DNA of 9,247 bases. Origin: Asaia bogorensis (GTDB lineage: Bacteria > Pseudomonadota > Alphaproteobacteria > Acetobacterales > Acetobacteraceae). The position numbers were made by a program, and so were the translations under genes. The notes below the pieces were generated by a model. That model was not told where the DNA came from. It saw only the letters and a program-made list of their open reading frames with translations, and did no database searches. The DNA lies in assembly GCA_945871455.1 (NCBI GenBank), contig CAMBXJ010000144.1:1-9247 (forward strand), given 5' to 3'. Of this stretch, positions 6,114 through 9,247 are shown one piece after another (position 1 is the first letter of the stretch; every line of letters begins with the position of its first letter).

Positions 6114-7196
6114 TTACCCCGGCACCACCATCCCCAGATCGGCCGCCTGCCGGCGTTCATACCCCCGCCGCACATCGTCCTGAGCCTGGCCGGCAATCCC
6201 ACCCCGCACCGCGCCCGCCGCCACCGACCGATACGCCGGCTCCCAGCTATCGGGCAGCCGAGGCGAGTCCGGCGGCGCCAGCCACAACCGGAACAGCGTG
6301 CGCTTCAGCGCGGGCTCCTCATGATCCACGAATTCCGTCCGGGAATGCAACGTGACGTGGTTGTTCAGGATCTGCATGTCCCCCGGCTGTAGATACATCG
6401 TGTGCATCAGATCCGGACGGCGCAGCACGTCATCCAGCATGTCCAGCGCCGCCTTCTGCTGGTCGCTGATCTGTGGCACGCTGGGGATCTGTTGTGCGGA
6501 TCGCAGCCGGTTGCGGTTCCACTTGCTGCACAGGACGCCCTCTGCCTGATCGAAGATCGGGTTCGGGTAATAGGGCGCCTCGTCCGGTGCCTGCTCCTCC
6601 TGCCGGCTGAAATGGTACGGCAGGTGCAGCAATTCGGCCAGGTCGGGCCGTTCGACGGCAATGGCGTTATGGGCGGAAACCGAGCTGGTCACCATGCTCA
6701 TCCCGCCGGATTTCGCGACATTGTAGCAGGTCAGCAGCACGATATCGGCACTGTCGGTATGGAAATCCAAATCGGCATTGGACGAATACCCCCGGCCCTT
6801 GCCGGTCCGATAGACGACGCCCGCGTCACGCACGGCCGATAGATACTGGCTCGCCTTGCCTTGCGGCCGAGCGACTCCGGTGTGAAGGCCGATGGCCCAG
6901 GTCAGGAGTTCGAATTCGTCAGCCGTCAGCCCCGCCCGCGGCATTCCGCGCAGCAGCGCGAACCCGGTGCCGGTGGCGATTTCAGCCAACGCCGCCGCGA
7001 TGACCGGCCAGGCGGATCCCAGGTCGAAATCGTCCCGACGATAATCATACAGCGTCTTGTCGGGATCGCGCCCCTTGCGCACGGCATCCGTCAGATCGCG
7101 GCGAGCGCGGTCGTCCAGCGGGAAAACCCAGCTTGGGTCGTTGTTCAGGCCCTGAACGGTCCAGGCGGCACGTGTGTGGGCGTTGATCGGCTGCAT
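6114..7196 (-). CDS. TauD/TfdA-type Fe(II)/2-oxoglutarate dioxygenase
   Basis: Enzymes of this superfamily hydroxylate or cleave small substrates using Fe(II), O2 and 2-oxoglutarate in the cytoplasm. The 360-residue protein has the iron site: His146 and Asp148 in DFHTDSADIVLL, and a distal His284 in TLHSRTEF. Arg303 in RTLFRLWL is the likely 2-oxoglutarate ligand. GTGFALLRGMP near residues 76-86 is the usual entry to the double-stranded beta-helix. LQPGDMQILNNH precedes the distal histidine, as in the family. The substrate is unknown; the protein is longer than classical TauD. ATG 7196 is preferred because AGGGA lies four bases upstream; ATG 7208 would add MREP but has its purine stretch too close. 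It converges on ptuB and is downstream of the large 7477-9247 gene on the same strand, 280 bases apart, so probably separately transcribed. Confidence 0.88.
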   Translation of the reverse strand: MQPINAHTRAAWTVQGLNNDPSWVFPLDDRARRDLTDAVRKGRDPDKTLYDYRRDDFDLGSAWPVIAAALAEIATGTGFALLRGMPRAGLTADEFELLTWAIGLHTGVARPQGKASQYLSAVRDAGVVYRTGKGRGYSSNADLDFHTDSADIVLLTCYNVAKSGGMSMVTSSVSAHNAIAVERPDLAELLHLPYHFSRQEEQAPDEAPYYPNPIFDQAEGVLCSKWNRNRLRSAQQIPSVPQISDQQKAALDMLDDVLRRPDLMHTMYLQPGDMQILNNHVTLHSRTEFVDHEEPALKRTLFRLWLAPPDSPRLPDSWEPAYRSVAAGAVRGGIAGQAQDDVRRGYERRQAADLGMVVPG

Positions 7197-7208
7197 TGGT
7201 TCCCTCAT

Positions 7209-7476
7209 GTCCCGCGTGACCGATGGTTGGCCTTTCGCACGGGCGCGGCCCTATTTCCTCACAGGTTGGGACGGAATGCCAGAGGGCAGGCGCCACGGAG
7301 CCGAGGCTACAGAGTCCCGTCACGTGCGGCACGTCATCCCAGCCGGCGGAAGCACTCGTTCGTCACGAGACGGTCGATCAGCAGGCATCTTGTTGACTTC
7401 GCTCACAGCGCAGCCGCGTGCCGTCTTCCCCAGGCAACCCTGCGCGCTCGCTGGCAGCCGATGGGGCCGACTGGTG
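7209..7476. other. 268-bp intergenic region between two minus-strand genes
   Basis: I find no supportable gene on either strand. Long frames crossing this stretch are read-throughs of the antisense of the flanking genes. A weak hairpin, CTCGT (7355-7359) with ACGAG (7365-7369), lacks a T-run. The region should contain the 3' end signals of the upstream gene and the promoter of the dioxygenase, but I cannot place either. Confidence 0.4.
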
Positions 7477-9247
7477 TCACTTGCGCAACGTGAACCCATA
7501 GCGGCGGAGCCAGGCCGCGAGGTCCGACAGTTTGCCCAGTTCGCTGGTAATCAACAGCTTGATCCCGTTGCGTTCGAGAACAGCAGCCACCTCGTCGGCA
7601 TAGGCATCCCGGCGATGGCGTGGCACCCGACGCTCTTCCTTCGTGGCCGGAACGCTCCCGATCTTGCCATTTTCAAGGTCCGTGATCTCCTTCGCGGCCT
7701 GGACCAACTGATCCACCGCGGCCTGATGGTCGGGGTGGATCACGGCCCCATCCTCCCTCATGCGGGCGAGCGCCTTCTGTTGTTCCTCGGCGACGCTGCG
7801 CAGGTTCTGCCCCAGGTTCTCGGCCAGCGCCGGAACATCCGTCAGTAAGGGTGAGGAAACCGCCTTGTCGTCCACCAGAACCACCTCGACCTGGCGCGGC
7901 CGAGGCCCAATCTCCGGATTGCGCACCACGCCGACGATATCGATGCCGCCGGCATTGGTGCGTCCCGCCGTCAGGGCGTCGGCCTTCAGGATGTCGATTC
8001 CCATATTCCGGGCCAGACTGAACGCGGCATGCGCCTCGCTGACAGTCGATAGTACATTCGATTCAGTGAACGTAGCCCAGGCGGCCTCGAAATCCGCGAC
8101 CGTCTGATGCTTGCCGGGTTTCGCCTTTTCCAGCAGCCGAACATAGCGGTCGATAACCAGACCGGGGTCCATGCGCGCCGCCGCAAGCAAAGTGCGCGAG
8201 TTCAGCAGCATAGACCCCAGGTCGTCGGCCGATACGGCACGCGCTCCCGCCTTGACGCGCGCGTTGGCAATATCCGCCCGCAAGCCACCCTCGGTCAGGA
8301 CTTTCTGCATCAGCGCCACGTGGGCATCGGCCGCGGCCTCGGTATCGCCCCTGGCGATCCGCGCGGCCCGCAACGCGGCGATATTGGCGGCCTCGTCCTT
8401 CGGCGAGCCAGACCGCAACACGGCCACCACAAGCTCCGGCTCCAAGGCCAGCAGCGCGCGCAACGCGTCAGGATGCTCACCTTTGTGGGTCGCACGCCGA
8501 TCAATGACATCCATATCCACCTTGGCGGCAACGGCGGCACGGGCCAGTTCCGTCATGCGCTTTGCCACATCCCGCCACTGCGCGTGTTCGCGCGCCGCCG
8601 CGATCACATCGCGCAATCCCCCTTGCCGCTCCAGCAGGGTCCGCAATGTCTGGACATGCGCGTCGGCGACATCCGGCGTATCGCCCGCCGCGATCCGCGC
8701 TGCCCGCAAGGCCGCCGCCCGCCGAGGCGACAGCGCCTGGGTGTTATCGCGCACCGCCGCGCCGACGATGTCCGGTGCCAGGTGCATCAGTGCATCAAGT
8801 TGCGCCGCTTCGGCCGGCGAGGCGGACTTGAACCGAGCGATCGCATCGTTGTCGACCTTGGCGATCGCCGCCTCGTGTTCCAGGCGCGCCGCCGCCAACG
8901 CTTCGCCCTCCAGCCGTGGCGGCACTTTGCCGCCCAAATGACCGTCGAACGCCAGATCAAGCTCGATGTCGAGCTCACTCCGGACCGGCGCGGCCGCCGC
9001 CGGGGTTTCAACGGTGGCAGGCGCCGCTTCATCGGTTCTGGTCGCACGTCCGGGCGGATCATCCGGATGATTGGCCGACCGAGGCACCGGGGGCGCATCG
9101 TCATCGACCCCCGGCCCGCCACGCCCCGCCCGACCCGGCAGTTGCGCGGTCAATTGATCCGCCAGCGCCTGGCTGCGGATGGCGATTTGCTGCCCTCCAC
9201 CCTCGGCAACCAACCCGGTGGTACCAACGCCACCCAGATCCCCCCAG
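7477..9247 (-). CDS. large protein, 5' end beyond window, possible C-terminal PD-(D/E)XK nuclease domain
   Basis: The frame is open to the right edge, so the gene is partial and its true start is outside the window. Residues below count from the in-frame TTG codon at 9213. A Pro/Ala/Asp-rich, probably disordered stretch (about 25-80) is followed by helical sequence containing two copies of a roughly 90-residue unit, beginning KVD at 119 and 231 and sharing the ALRAARIA-x-GDT block. The last 190 residues differ: VSEAHAAFSLARNMG with Glu393, GGIDIVGVV with Asp425, and VEVVLVDDKA with Asp448 and Lys450. This spacing fits a PD-(D/E)XK nuclease core. The protein ends LRRYGFTLRK. I recognise no named family. 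A secreted or polymorphic nuclease toxin, or a phage-tail-like injection-system effector, is possible, but no N-terminal trafficking domain is visible. No immunity-like gene follows it. Confidence 0.7.
   Translation of the reverse strand, partial: WGDLGGVGTTGLVAEGGGQQIAIRSQALADQLTAQLPGRAGRGGPGVDDDAPPVPRSANHPDDPPGRATRTDEAAPATVETPAAAAPVRSELDIELDLAFDGHLGGKVPPRLEGEALAAARLEHEAAIAKVDNDAIARFKSASPAEAAQLDALMHLAPDIVGAAVRDNTQALSPRRAAALRAARIAAGDTPDVADAHVQTLRTLLERQGGLRDVIAAAREHAQWRDVAKRMTELARAAVAAKVDMDVIDRRATHKGEHPDALRALLALEPELVVAVLRSGSPKDEAANIAALRAARIARGDTEAAADAHVALMQKVLTEGGLRADIANARVKAGARAVSADDLGSMLLNSRTLLAAARMDPGLVIDRYVRLLEKAKPGKHQTVADFEAAWATFTESNVLSTVSEAHAAFSLARNMGIDILKADALTAGRTNAGGIDIVGVVRNPEIGPRPRQVEVVLVDDKAVSSPLLTDVPALAENLGQNLRSVAEEQQKALARMREDGAVIHPDHQAAVDQLVQAAKEITDLENGKIGSVPATKEERRVPRHRRDAYADEVAAVLERNGIKLLITSELGKLSDLAAWLRRYGFTLRK
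8259..8859 (-). repeat. internal duplication in the large minus-strand protein
   Basis: Two diverged copies lie head to tail: residues 119-209 (about 8587-8859) and 231-320 (about 8254-8523), counted from TTG 9213. They align at an exact offset of 112 residues from KVD to DAHV, with roughly 30 of 69 positions identical, then differ by a one-residue gap before GGLR. Shared blocks are KVD-x-D, ALRAARIA-x-GDT and ADAHV. Both are predicted helical and alanine-rich. Confidence 0.75.

Noticed and set aside
8171..8941. Plus-strand 256-codon frame opposite the large minus-strand gene
   Set aside because: It is Ala/Ser/Arg-rich shadow sequence; the minus strand carries the coherent motifs and internal repeat.

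Overview
The window is high-GC bacterial chromosome. The compact soxXYZA genes, a CaiB/BaiF-type CoA-transferase and a TauD/TfdA-type dioxygenase are gene types common in Alphaproteobacteria. I would guess a Rhodospirillales/Acetobacterales relative, but no marker gene fixes the taxon. No rRNA, tRNA, CRISPR array, transposase or integrase is visible.

Positions 248-2318 (+) hold a tightly packed sulfur-oxidation operon, soxX-soxY-soxZ-soxA. Two of its three junctions are ATGA overlaps. SoxX and SoxA would form the SoxAX c-type cytochrome that loads a sulfur compound onto the C-terminal cysteine arm of the SoxY-SoxZ carrier. The SoxY here does not end in the classical GGCGG arm. It ends in AACLE, with the cysteine third from the end. 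This matches a paralogous SoxY group known as 'AACIE arm' proteins, whose cargo is not established. No soxB or soxCD lies in the window. The end of soxX is a tandem repeat of CCTGGGGGAA-like units running into the soxY start codon.

Positions 2485-3681 (+) encode a family III CoA-transferase, separated from soxA by 166 bp. After a 281-bp gap, 3963-6028 (+) encode a two-gene Septu-like anti-phage module. PtuA is an SMC/ABC-type ATPase with Walker A, signature, Walker B and H-loop motifs. PtuB is an HNH nuclease of the kind also found as a retron effector. They overlap by ATGA, no reverse transcriptase lies beside them, and their base composition is visibly less GC-rich than the flanks. They look like a horizontally acquired defence cassette.

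Positions 6114-7196 (-) encode a TauD/TfdA-type Fe(II)/2-oxoglutarate dioxygenase, convergent with ptuB. Positions 7477-9247 (-) hold the C-terminal part of a large protein whose start lies beyond the right edge. It has a disordered Pro/Ala-rich stretch, an internal 112-residue duplication of helical sequence, and a C-terminal region with an E...D...DxK pattern like PD-(D/E)XK nucleases. It may be a polymorphic or secreted nuclease toxin. That function is inference from motif layout only.
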